From Syntrophomonas sp. UBA5432 (GTDB taxonomy: Bacteria; Bacillota; Syntrophomonadia; Syntrophomonadales; Syntrophomonadaceae), in the NCBI GenBank assembly GCA_002424365.1, contig DIRQ01000038.1, positions 1,662 to 12,177 on the forward strand: DNA of 10,516 bases, in the 5' to 3' direction. The notes beneath the pieces are model-generated. The model worked only from the letters and a program-made list of their open reading frames with translations, made no database searches and was not told the DNA's origin. The position numbers and the translations under genes are program-made. This document shows positions 1-5,346 of this stretch, one piece after another. How positions within the stretch are numbered: the first letter of the stretch is position 1; each line of letters begins with the position of its first letter.

Positions 1-600
1 CGTTTCGGTCCCCTGCGCCCGGTTGGTTTGCATCAGAATAAGGAAGGCTCCAAACCATATGCGGTCTTACAATTAAGGCAGGAGGATATAGAAGGGCGTA
101 TATACGGTCTGGTGGGTTTTCAAACCCGGCTACGCTGGGGTGAACAGGATCGGATCTTTCGTCTTATACCGGGCCTGGAAAAAGCGGAGTTTGTTAGATA
201 TGGAGTGATGCACCGCAATACCTATATTAATAGCCCCATAGTACTTACTCCTGCTTTGCAATTTAAAAATAATCCCAGAATATTTTTTGCTGGACAAATT
301 AGCGGAGTTGAGGGATATATGGAATCTGCTGCCACCGGGATAGTTGCAGGAATTAATGCTTTAAGGATGTTAACAGGTGAGAATCCGGTGGTTTTACCTG
401 AAACAACCATGATAGGCTCTTTAATAACATTTATTACTACTGCTGATCCAGATAACTTTCAACCGGTTAACGCTAACTTCGGCCTGTTACCGCCCTTAAC
501 CCAACCAATACGAGACAAGAAACTGAGGTATCAAGCTTATACCCAGCGCGCCTTGGAAAAAATGGATAAATTTTCTGAATTGTTTCTGAAAAGCTTGTAA
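1..600 (+). CDS. trmFO: TrmFO, folate/FAD-dependent tRNA (uracil-54-C5)-methyltransferase, C-terminal part (5' end outside window)
   Basis: The reading frame is open from base 1 to the TAA at 598-600 and encodes about the last 199 residues of a protein of roughly 435. The family methylates U54 of the tRNA T-loop to ribothymidine, using methylenetetrahydrofolate as carbon donor and FADH2 as reductant, in the cytoplasm. Family landmarks are visible: RFGPLRPVGL at the very start, PYAVLQLRQED, GLVGFQTRLRWGEQ, IPGLEKAEFVRYGVMHRNT, and the flavin-binding-type FFAGQISGVEGYMESAATG near residues 95-115 of the visible part. The N-terminal dinucleotide-binding fold lies upstream of the window. Position directly before xerC-hslV-hslU-codY is the same as for gid/trmFO in Bacillus. 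An ATG at 28 is internal and is not the start. Identification is by family recognition and gene order, and is secure. Confidence 0.96.
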   Translation, partial: RFGPLRPVGLHQNKEGSKPYAVLQLRQEDIEGRIYGLVGFQTRLRWGEQDRIFRLIPGLEKAEFVRYGVMHRNTYINSPIVLTPALQFKNNPRIFFAGQISGVEGYMESAATGIVAGINALRMLTGENPVVLPETTMIGSLITFITTADPDNFQPVNANFGLLPPLTQPIRDKKLRYQAYTQRALEKMDKFSELFLKSL

Positions 601-654
601 AATATTTCACCTTATGCTAGCATGGCTTTAAAAAAGATGGGATGCAAGATAATC

Positions 655-1566
655 ATGTTATTTAAGCATATTGATGATTTCCTGGATCATATGCGGGTCG
701 AAAAAAGTGCATCCAGCCTGACTTTAATTAGCTACCGAACTGATTTGTTGCAATTTTTTAGTTTCATGGCGGATAAATACGGTACCCCTCGGGAAGAAAT
801 CCCGGGTGAATTGTTTAACCATAAATCGGTTAGGGAATACCTTACCTATTTGCAGCAGCAGGGCCTGAGCCGGGCAACAATGGCTAGAAAACTGGCATCC
901 TTGCGCTCTTTTGTGAGGTATCTGTGCCGGGAGAATGTCCTGCCGGGAAATCCTATTGCTGCTGTTGCTACCCCTAAGCAGGATAAAAAGCTACCCCGAT
1001 TTTTGTATCCGGTTGAGATTGAGACGCTAATTTCAGCCCCGGATATGACGTCAACTGCGGGTAAAAGAGATCGGGCAATATTGGAGACTCTTTATGGCAC
1101 CGGTATAAGAGTAAGTGAATTGGTGGGAATTAATCTTAAAGACATGGACCTGACCAGTGCTATTGTTAAAGTTAAGGGTAAGGGCAACAAAGAAAGGATT
1201 GCTCCGCTAGGTCGTAAAGCACTGGAATCTCTTACAATATATATAAATGAAGCAAGAAATAGTTTTGCTCGTAAAACGTCAGAGACCAGTGATGCATTAT
1301 TTTTGAACAAATACGGTAAGCGCTTATCAGAAAGAAGTATAAGAAATATACTTAACAAATATGTTGAAGAAGTAGCTTTGAACCAAAAAGTTAATCCCCA
1401 TATGTTACGCCATTCTTTTGCCACCCATCTACTAAACAATGGGGCAGATTTACGCTCAGTGCAGGAACTTCTTGGTCATGTAAAACTATCTACAACCCAG
1501 ATATATACTCATTTAACTCGTGAGAATATAAAAAACATCTATAATCAATCTCATCCGCGGAGGTAA
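655..1566 (+). CDS. xerC: Tyrosine recombinase XerC (CodV-type)
   Basis: Site-specific tyrosine recombinase that acts with XerD at dif sites to resolve chromosome dimers. Taken from ATG 655 it has 303 residues, normal for XerC. Residues 1-90 form the SAM-like core-binding domain (LFKHIDDFLDHMRVEKSAS, then GLSRATMARKLASLRSFVRYL). The catalytic domain carries the full set: Arg152 (TGIRVSEL), Lys176 (VKGKGNKER), His249 and Arg252 (NPHMLRHSFATH), His275 (LLGH) and the nucleophile Tyr284 (QIYTH). The spacings 3, 23 and 9 between the last four match Escherichia coli XerD. An in-frame ATG at 622 would add 11 residues, but it has no ribosome-binding site and the extension is outside the family alignment. 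The site before 655 is itself weak, so the start is moderately certain. The gene ends four bases before hslV. It is a housekeeping Xer protein by context, not an integron or phage integrase. Confidence 0.93.
   Translation: MLFKHIDDFLDHMRVEKSASSLTLISYRTDLLQFFSFMADKYGTPREEIPGELFNHKSVREYLTYLQQQGLSRATMARKLASLRSFVRYLCRENVLPGNPIAAVATPKQDKKLPRFLYPVEIETLISAPDMTSTAGKRDRAILETLYGTGIRVSELVGINLKDMDLTSAIVKVKGKGNKERIAPLGRKALESLTIYINEARNSFARKTSETSDALFLNKYGKRLSERSIRNILNKYVEEVALNQKVNPHMLRHSFATHLLNNGADLRSVQELLGHVKLSTTQIYTHLTRENIKNIYNQSHPRR
1559..1564 (+). promoter_or_regulatory. Ribosome-binding site of hslV, inside the xerC 3' end
   Basis: GGAGGT lies in the last codons and stop of xerC, seven bases before ATG 1571. 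It fixes the hslV start and suggests translational coupling of xerC and hslV. Confidence 0.75.
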
Positions 1567-1570
1567 TTTA

Positions 1571-2104
1571 ATGTTTACAGGAACTACCATTATAGCTGTT
1601 AAAAAAGGTGAAGAAACTGCTATTGCAGGTGACGGTCAGGTAACCTTTGGTCAGAACACGGTCATGAAAAGCAATGCTAATAAGACCAGGCGTCTTTACG
1701 ATGGTAATGTAATTGCTGGTTTTGCTGGGGCGGTTGCTGATGCTTTTACCCTTTTTGCTAAATTTGAAGAAAAACTTAAGCAGTCCGGGGGAAATTTGAC
1801 CAAGGCTTCAGTAGAGATAGCACGAGAATGGAGATCAGATCGGGTATTACGAAAGTTAGAGGCGTTATTAATTGTAGCTGATAAAGAAAGGATGTTTATT
1901 ATTTCTGGTAATGGTGAAGTAATTGAGCCTGATGATGGAATTACCGCTATTGGCTCGGGAGGGTCTTATGCTTTAGCGGCAGCACGTGCCCTGGCTCGTC
2001 ATACTGACCTAAAGGCCCGGGAAATCGCCATGGAGTCCATGAAGATTGCTGCCGGAATATGTATTTATACTAACGAGCATATAACCGTTGAGGTTATCGA
2101 GTAA
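1571..2104 (+). CDS. hslV: ATP-dependent protease proteolytic subunit HslV (ClpQ/CodW)
   Basis: Peptidase subunit of the HslUV complex, a proteasome-like N-terminal nucleophile hydrolase that forms a dodecamer capped by HslU in the cytoplasm. It has 177 residues, the usual size. The sequence starts MFTGTTIIAV, so the catalytic threonine should be Thr5, exposed by removal of a four-residue leader. Such a short leader is typical of Gram-positive members, whereas E. coli HslV starts MTT. Asp21 (AGDGQVTFG) and Lys38 align with the E. coli active-site Asp17 and Lys33. Other signatures are GFAGAVADAFTLF, EWRSDRVLRKLEALL, GNGEVIEPDDGITAIGSGG and ICIYTNEHI. Bacillus CodW is reported to use an N-terminal serine; this protein keeps the TT pair, so a threonine protease is inferred. 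The gene is separated from hslU by an unusually long 318-bp gap. Confidence 0.97.
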   Translation: MFTGTTIIAVKKGEETAIAGDGQVTFGQNTVMKSNANKTRRLYDGNVIAGFAGAVADAFTLFAKFEEKLKQSGGNLTKASVEIAREWRSDRVLRKLEALLIVADKERMFIISGNGEVIEPDDGITAIGSGGSYALAAARALARHTDLKAREIAMESMKIAAGICIYTNEHITVEVIE

Positions 2105-2111
2105 CCAGCCA

Positions 2112-2124
2112 TGGCCGGAGGCCA
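2112..2124. other. Short GC hairpin after hslV
   Basis: TGGCC and GGCCA flank a three-base loop eight bases past the hslV stop. No T-tract follows, so it does not look like an intrinsic terminator. It might stabilise the hslV mRNA 3' end; this is inference. Confidence 0.3.
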
Positions 2125-2139
2125 CAACAAGCATGAAAA

Positions 2140-2330
2140 TATATCAAAAGGACCGGCAGGCTGTGTAAAAAGTCATGATTTTGCAAAACAATTAACTAAA
2201 AGTGGAACGTAATTATAAATACGAGGTACATAACCAGGTTCAATCCCTATTATTGCGCGAAACGAGGGTGCTAGTGGGATTGAAAATTCCCAGAAATAGT
2301 TTTTACACAGTCTGCCGTCCCCGTGATATA
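2140..2330. repeat. Long imperfect inverted-repeat element between hslV and hslU (MITE-like or structured RNA)
   Basis: Seen in the sequence: the left arm 2150-2171 and right arm 2300-2320 form 21 pairs. Eleven are perfect (CTGTGTAAAAA against TTTTTACACAG), then comes a G·T position, five more pairs, a bulged C at 2154, and GGAC against GTCC. Outside a 3x3 internal loop, TATATCA (2140-2146) pairs with TGATATA (2324-2330). Inside, a second perfect nine-base inverted repeat, TTCAATCCC (2239-2247) and GGGATTGAA (2276-2284), forms its own hairpin. The element is about 190 bp, has no convincing gene, and accounts for most of the gap in an otherwise tight operon. Terminal repeats, small size and lack of coding fit a non-autonomous transposable element, and arms with GTGTAAAA recall insertion-sequence ends as I remember them. 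I found no clear target-site duplication. The alternative is a cis-acting RNA that tunes hslU expression. Confidence 0.5.
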
Positions 2331-2358
2331 CGTACGCAAAAAATAAAAAAACTCAGTG

Positions 2359-2392
2359 TTAATCCGTGCCCGAAGGGTCCGTATTATCTGTG
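2359..2392. repeat. Imperfect direct repeat before hslU
   Basis: TTAATCCGTG (2359-2368) and TTATCTGTG (2384-2392) are near-copies on either side of a small CCC-GAA-GGG hairpin. Together with the long inverted repeat this fills the rest of the hslV-hslU gap. The function is unknown. It may be part of the same inserted sequence or a chance similarity. Confidence 0.25.
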
Positions 2393-2407
2393 TCTATTTT
2401 CTTGTAA

Positions 2408-2414
2408 AAAGGAG
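2408..2414 (+). promoter_or_regulatory. Ribosome-binding site of hslU
   Basis: AAAGGAG lies eight bases before the TTG at 2423 and decides this non-ATG start. No ATG is available near the beginning of the conserved MENLTPREVV sequence. Confidence 0.8.
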
Positions 2415-2422
2415 CGAATATT

Positions 2423-3823
2423 TTGGAAAATCTTACTCCCCGCGAAGTTGTTGAGGAACTGGATAAATATATAATTGGTCAACAGAAGGCCAAGAAAGCA
2501 GTGGCTATTGCACTCAGGAATCGTTATCGCCGTAAAAACCTTCCCGAAGAAATGAGGGACGAAATCTATCCTAAAAACATAATCATGATAGGTTCAACCG
2601 GGGTTGGTAAAACTGAAATTGCTCGGCGCTTGGCTCGTTTGGTTAAAGCTCCTTTTGTCAAAGTAGAAGCCAGTAAATTTACTGAAGTTGGCTATGTAGG
2701 TCGGGACGTTGATTCCATGGTTCGGGATTTGGTAGAAACGTCAATACGGATGGTAAAACAGGAGAAAATGTTGGAAGTTGAGGACAAGGCCAGACAACTG
2801 GCTGAGGAGCGCATAGTTGATTGTATTTTGCCCTTACCCCGGAAAAGAAGCAGATCAGCTAAAAATCCGCTGGAGTTTCTTTTGGGACAGACAACAGATA
2901 CTCAAGAGAGTGATGAAGAAATGGAGAGCAGAACTAGAAACATCGAGGAGAAACGGGAAATTATTAGGCAGAAAGTATCTCGTTTTGAATTGGATAATGA
3001 TGTTATTGAAATAGAAGTGGAAGAAAAAAACACTTCCTTTATGGAGGTAATATCCGGGTCCGGGGTAGAAGAAATGGGTATTAATCTGCAGGATATGTTT
3101 GGTAACCTGATGCCTAAAAACAAGAAAAAACGCCGGGTTACGGTTGAGGAAGCCCGAAAAATTCTCACTTCCGAAGAAGCCCAGGGTTTAATTGATATGG
3201 ACGAGGTTTACCGGGAGGCTATTCGCAAAGCTGAGGAAGGCGGGATAATATTCCTGGACGAGATTGATAAGATAGCCAGCCGGGAAGGTTCCTATGGGCC
3301 TGACGTATCCCGTGGGGGAGTACAAAGAGATATTCTTCCTATAGTAGAAGGCTCCACTGTAGTTACTAAATACGGTCCAGTGAAGACCGACCACATATTG
3401 TTCATAGCGGCAGGTGCTTTTCATGTGAGCAAGCCTTCTGATTTAATACCGGAATTACAGGGTCGTTTTCCCATAAGAGTCGAATTGGAAAGTTTGGGAC
3501 GGGATGATTTAAAAAGAATTCTGGTAGAACCAAACAATTCTTTAATAAAACAATACAGTGCCCTCTTAAGTACTGAAGGAGTGGAAATTCAGTTTAACGA
3601 AGAGGCTATAGACGATATTGCTAAAATAGCCTATGAAGTTAATGCCGGGACGGAAAACATAGGGGCTCGAAGACTGCATACAGTTATGGAAAAAGTGTTG
3701 GAAGATTTATTATTTGATGCTCCTTATATGCAGGGCGAATGTATTGTTGTTGATAGTAGTTATGTTAACAATCGATTACAAAAAATTGTGGAGGATGATG
3801 ATCTTAGTAGATACATTCTCTAA
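2423..3823 (+). CDS. hslU: ATP-dependent protease ATPase subunit HslU (ClpY/CodX)
   Basis: AAA+ unfoldase that forms a hexameric ring, recognises and unfolds substrates, and feeds them into HslV. It has 466 residues from a TTG start, the family length. The N-terminal LTPREVVEELDKYIIGQ is characteristic. Walker A is at 57-64 (GSTGVGKT), pore loop GYVG at 90-93, an intermediate (I) domain at about 110-245 ending in NLQDMFGNLMPKNKKKRRV, Walker B IIFLDE at 275-280, and an arginine-finger region GRFP near 347-350. Sensor 2 lies in GARRLHTVMEKVLEDLLF. The C-terminal tail LSRYIL is the segment that docks between HslV subunits to activate it. Walker A has Ser58 where HslU proteins I recall have Pro; the P-loop consensus is still met. 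The stop is 18 bases before codY, so the two genes are probably cotranscribed. Confidence 0.98.
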   Translation: MENLTPREVVEELDKYIIGQQKAKKAVAIALRNRYRRKNLPEEMRDEIYPKNIIMIGSTGVGKTEIARRLARLVKAPFVKVEASKFTEVGYVGRDVDSMVRDLVETSIRMVKQEKMLEVEDKARQLAEERIVDCILPLPRKRSRSAKNPLEFLLGQTTDTQESDEEMESRTRNIEEKREIIRQKVSRFELDNDVIEIEVEEKNTSFMEVISGSGVEEMGINLQDMFGNLMPKNKKKRRVTVEEARKILTSEEAQGLIDMDEVYREAIRKAEEGGIIFLDEIDKIASREGSYGPDVSRGGVQRDILPIVEGSTVVTKYGPVKTDHILFIAAGAFHVSKPSDLIPELQGRFPIRVELESLGRDDLKRILVEPNNSLIKQYSALLSTEGVEIQFNEEAIDDIAKIAYEVNAGTENIGARRLHTVMEKVLEDLLFDAPYMQGECIVVDSSYVNNRLQKIVEDDDLSRYIL

Positions 3824-3834
3824 AAAAGGGGGGG
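3824..3834 (+). promoter_or_regulatory. Ribosome-binding site of codY in an A/G homopolymer run
   Basis: Directly after the hslU stop, a run of A is followed by seven G (3828-3834), seven bases before the GTG at 3842. This purine run is the only good ribosome-binding site and supports GTG 3842 as the codY start. A second weaker AAAGG lies at 3836-3840, too close to the start. Confidence 0.65.
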
Positions 3835-3841
3835 TAAAGGG

Positions 3842-4621
3842 GTGCAGAAGACATTATTAGAACGATCCAGAGCCATAAGTAAGATTCTGCAAAAGATTGA
3901 AGGTAATACGGTTGATTTTTATGAAATCGCCGAAGTTCTATCCGAAAATCTGGAATGCAGTGTCTTTATTGTAGGCAGAAGAGGGCAGATAGGCGGTTTT
4001 GCGTTTACCGAAGGGGCTGGCTGTTCCCGGGTGGAGTATCTGATGAGCCATGCCGAACGTTTTCCAGAGAGCTTTAATCAAGAACTAATAAGCATACAGG
4101 AGACGACAACAAATATAGTACTAGAAGAGGGTCGCAAATGTGTTTTTAATATTAATAACACAGATTGCGATTGTTCGCGACGCATCTGGTCTATTACTCC
4201 AGTGTTTGGTGGGGCCAGGCGTATTGGTACTCTTATTTTGGTAAGGCGAAATAAGCAGTTTTGCGATGAAGATATAGTTTTAGCTGAATATGGAGCTATT
4301 GTTGTTGCCAATGAAATAATGCGTATGAGATCGGAAAGGATAGAGGAACAATCACGGAAAAAAGCCTCAGTTCAGATAGCGCTGGCTACTCTTTCATACT
4401 CAGAAAAAGAGGCTATAGAGCATATTATTGCTGAGCTGGACAGTACAGAAGGATTACTGGTAGCTAGTCGTATAGCCGATAAAGTGGGAATAACTCGTTC
4501 GGTAATTGTAAGTGCGCTTAGAAAATTTGAAAGTGCAGGAGTAATCGAATCTAGATCCTTGGGAATGAAAGGAACTTATATCAAGGTGTTAAACGATTAT
4601 TTATTTGAGGAACTAAAATAG
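3842..4621 (+). CDS. codY: Global transcriptional regulator CodY
   Basis: GTP- and branched-chain-amino-acid-responsive DNA-binding protein that represses stationary-phase genes in low-GC Gram-positives. It has 259 residues from GTG. Residues 1-155 form the GAF ligand domain: LLERSRAISKILQ, FIVGRRGQIGGF, and RFPESF, where Arg63, Phe74 and Phe78 align with isoleucine-pocket positions Arg61, Phe71 and Tyr75 of Bacillus CodY. A linker helix leads to the winged helix-turn-helix at about 203-250 (GLLVASRIADKVGITRSVIV, then ALRKFESAGVIESRSLGMKG), which is nearly identical to Bacillus. It has six cysteines (39, 61, 100, 109, 111, 141), including a C-x8-C-x-C cluster in a GAF loop, whereas Bacillus CodY has none that I recall. 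It is the last gene of its operon and is followed by a terminator. In Bacillus CodY represses the downstream flagellar operon, so its position before flgB may be regulatory as well as historical. Confidence 0.97.
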   Translation: MQKTLLERSRAISKILQKIEGNTVDFYEIAEVLSENLECSVFIVGRRGQIGGFAFTEGAGCSRVEYLMSHAERFPESFNQELISIQETTTNIVLEEGRKCVFNINNTDCDCSRRIWSITPVFGGARRIGTLILVRRNKQFCDEDIVLAEYGAIVVANEIMRMRSERIEEQSRKKASVQIALATLSYSEKEAIEHIIAELDSTEGLLVASRIADKVGITRSVIVSALRKFESAGVIESRSLGMKGTYIKVLNDYLFEELK

Positions 4622-4636
4622 TCGAATTAAAACGAG

Positions 4637-4671
4637 AAAAACAACCGGGTAAAATAACCGGTTGTTTTTTT
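4637..4671 (+). terminator. Intrinsic terminator after codY
   Basis: ACAACCGG (4641-4648) pairs with CCGGTTGT (4658-4665) around a nine-base loop. The stem is extended by AAAA (4637-4640) pairing with the following T residues, and the hairpin runs into a T-tract to 4671. It lies 16 bases past the codY stop and should end the trmFO/xerC-codY transcript, separating it from the flagellar operon. Confidence 0.9.
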
Positions 4672-4700
4672 ATGGCAAAAAGTAGATTAATTTTTCTTAA

Positions 4701-4712
4701 TATTTGCAAATA
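4701..4712. other. 12-bp perfect palindrome in the fla upstream region
   Basis: TATTTGCAAATA is a perfect palindrome downstream of the codY terminator. It could be an operator half-pair or chance in AT-rich DNA. No regulator can be named. Confidence 0.25.
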
Positions 4713-4741
4713 ATAAAGGAATATTGGTAATCAAGGTAGAA

Positions 4742-4759
4742 GTATAAGGAAAATTATAC
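4742..4759. promoter_or_regulatory. Inverted repeat upstream of the fla promoters, possible operator
   Basis: GTATAA (4742-4747) and TTATAC (4754-4759) form a perfect inverted repeat with a six-base centre. The window 4741-4755 matches the CodY box AATTTTCWGAAAATT at 10 of 15 positions, with an intact GAAAATT half. A CodY or other repressor site here would sit just upstream of the candidate promoters. This is a weak motif match in AT-rich sequence. Confidence 0.3.
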
Positions 4760-4791
4760 CTTAAAAGTGGTGCTTAATAAGTGAAAAGATT

Positions 4792-4797
4792 TATAAT
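4792..4797 (+). promoter_or_regulatory. Possible sigma-A -10 box for the fla operon
   Basis: A perfect TATAAT lies about 130 bases before flgB. The hexamer expected 16-18 bases upstream does not resemble TTGACA and there is no TG extension, so this is at best an activator-dependent or weak promoter. Bacillus has a vegetative promoter in the corresponding place, which is the main reason to list it. Confidence 0.35.
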
Positions 4798-4810
4798 TCT
4801 CAACCATTAC

Positions 4811-4838
4811 TAAAGCTTTGGCAGGGAATTTTCGATAA
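4811..4838 (+). promoter_or_regulatory. Candidate sigma-28 (SigD/FliA) promoter of the flagellar operon
   Basis: TAAAGCTT (4811-4818), a 12-base spacer, and TTCGATAA (4831-4838) resemble the flagellar sigma consensus TAAA(GTTT), N11, GCCGATAA. The -35 matches 7 of 8 positions and the -10 matches 6 of 8, with the CGATAA core intact. TAAA-to-minus-10 spacing is 16, within the 14-16 range known for Bacillus SigD. The start point would be near 4845, about 80 bases before flgB. Bacillus has a SigD promoter in the equivalent location. It overlaps the flgB-like fragment. Confidence 0.5.
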
Positions 4839-4893
4839 GAATAACAAAAAGGTCCTAGAAAAAAATAAATTTAATGTTAAACTAAGGTTAATT
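4811..4893 (+). pseudogene. Remnant copy of an internal flgB segment in the flgB leader
   Basis: This stretch aligns without gaps to flgB 234 bp downstream (5045-5127). About 68 of 86 bases match over 4811-4896, and 45 of 46 over the core 4846-4891 against 5080-5125. Translated in the flgB frame it reads GIFDKNNKKVLEKNKFNVKL and on to RLIYKKI before a stop at 4906-4908. FlgB has VIFEENIKKVLEKNKINVKL at the matching residues. Further upstream in the same frame SEKIYNSQ (from 4774) resembles the FlgB N-terminus LEKILTSQ, so the copy may be a flgB 5' region that lost its middle, including the ANVNTPGF motif. The open frame (4765-4908) has no ATG, GTG or TTG codon, so it is unlikely to be translated. 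Duplication followed by decay is inferred. The near-perfect core against worn flanks could also mean gene conversion or selection on the leader. Confidence 0.75.
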
Positions 4894-4910
4894 TACAAAA
4901 AAATATAAAA

Positions 4911-4920
4911 AAAGGGGTGA
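4911..4920 (+). promoter_or_regulatory. Ribosome-binding site of flgB
   Basis: AAAGGGGTGA lies just before the TTG at 4927 and closely follows the anti-SD complement. It supports the TTG start, since no ATG occurs near the conserved N-terminus. It lies outside the duplicated segment. Confidence 0.8.
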
Positions 4921-4926
4921 TTTAAG

Positions 4927-5343
4927 TTGCTGGAAAAAATTTTGACATCCCAAACCCAGTATCTACTAAATAAAGGTTTAGATGCAGCAAGTGATAGGAA
5001 TAGAGTTATTGCTGATAATATAGCTAATGTAAATACGCCTGGATTTAAGCGCAGAGAAGTAATTTTCGAAGAAAACATTAAAAAGGTCCTAGAAAAAAAT
5101 AAAATTAATGTTAAACTAAGGTTAAATGATTATCGACATATGCAGATAAAGGGAAAAAATATTCAAATTGAGCCCGAAATTCGGACATTGAATGATTTAA
5201 ATTACAGAAATGATGAGAATAACGTCGATATTGATGTAGAAACCGCAAAAATGTCAAAAAACAAGATATTCTACGATGCTCTGGGTCAGAGCATGAGCAA
5301 CGAGATTCGTCTATTAAGAATGGCGATTACCGGGAGGGGGTAG
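4927..5343 (+). CDS. flgB: Flagellar basal-body rod protein FlgB
   Basis: Proximal rod subunit of the flagellum, exported by the type III apparatus and placed next to FliE and the MS ring. It has 138 residues from TTG 4927, slightly longer than Bacillus FlgB. The N-terminal rod motif is ADNIANVNTPGFKRREV at residues 29-45. Residues 46-67 (IFEENIKKVLEKNKINVKL and on) are the lysine-rich part duplicated upstream. NNVDIDVE at 98-105 and the C-terminal helix IFYDALGQSMSNEIRLLRMA match the family. It is the first gene of the flagellar operon and ends three bases before flgC. Codons in the first half are AT-rich, similar to the leader. Confidence 0.97.
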   Translation: MLEKILTSQTQYLLNKGLDAASDRNRVIADNIANVNTPGFKRREVIFEENIKKVLEKNKINVKLRLNDYRHMQIKGKNIQIEPEIRTLNDLNYRNDENNVDIDVETAKMSKNKIFYDALGQSMSNEIRLLRMAITGRG

Positions 5344-5346
5344 ATT

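Noticed and set aside
622..654. Earlier xerC start at ATG 622
   Set aside because: No ribosome-binding site precedes it and the extra 11 residues lie outside the XerC family N-terminus.
1092..1439. Antisense open frame of 115 codons inside xerC, and similar antisense frames in codY, fliF and fliI
   Set aside because: All lie opposite well-conserved genes, lack ribosome-binding sites and family features, and are explained as shadows of the coding strand.
2237..2247. GGTTCAATCCC resembling a tRNA T-arm
   Set aside because: No matching T-stem, anticodon arm or acceptor stem around it; it is one arm of the nine-base inverted repeat.
2202..2474. 90-codon open frame in the hslV-hslU gap
   Set aside because: It runs through the inverted repeat and into the hslU start in another frame, has no convincing ribosome-binding site, and its product has no recognisable domain.
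4819..4833. TGGCAG-N5-TTTC resembling a sigma-54 promoter
   Set aside because: The -12 element lacks the essential GC (TC instead). It overlaps the better sigma-28 match.
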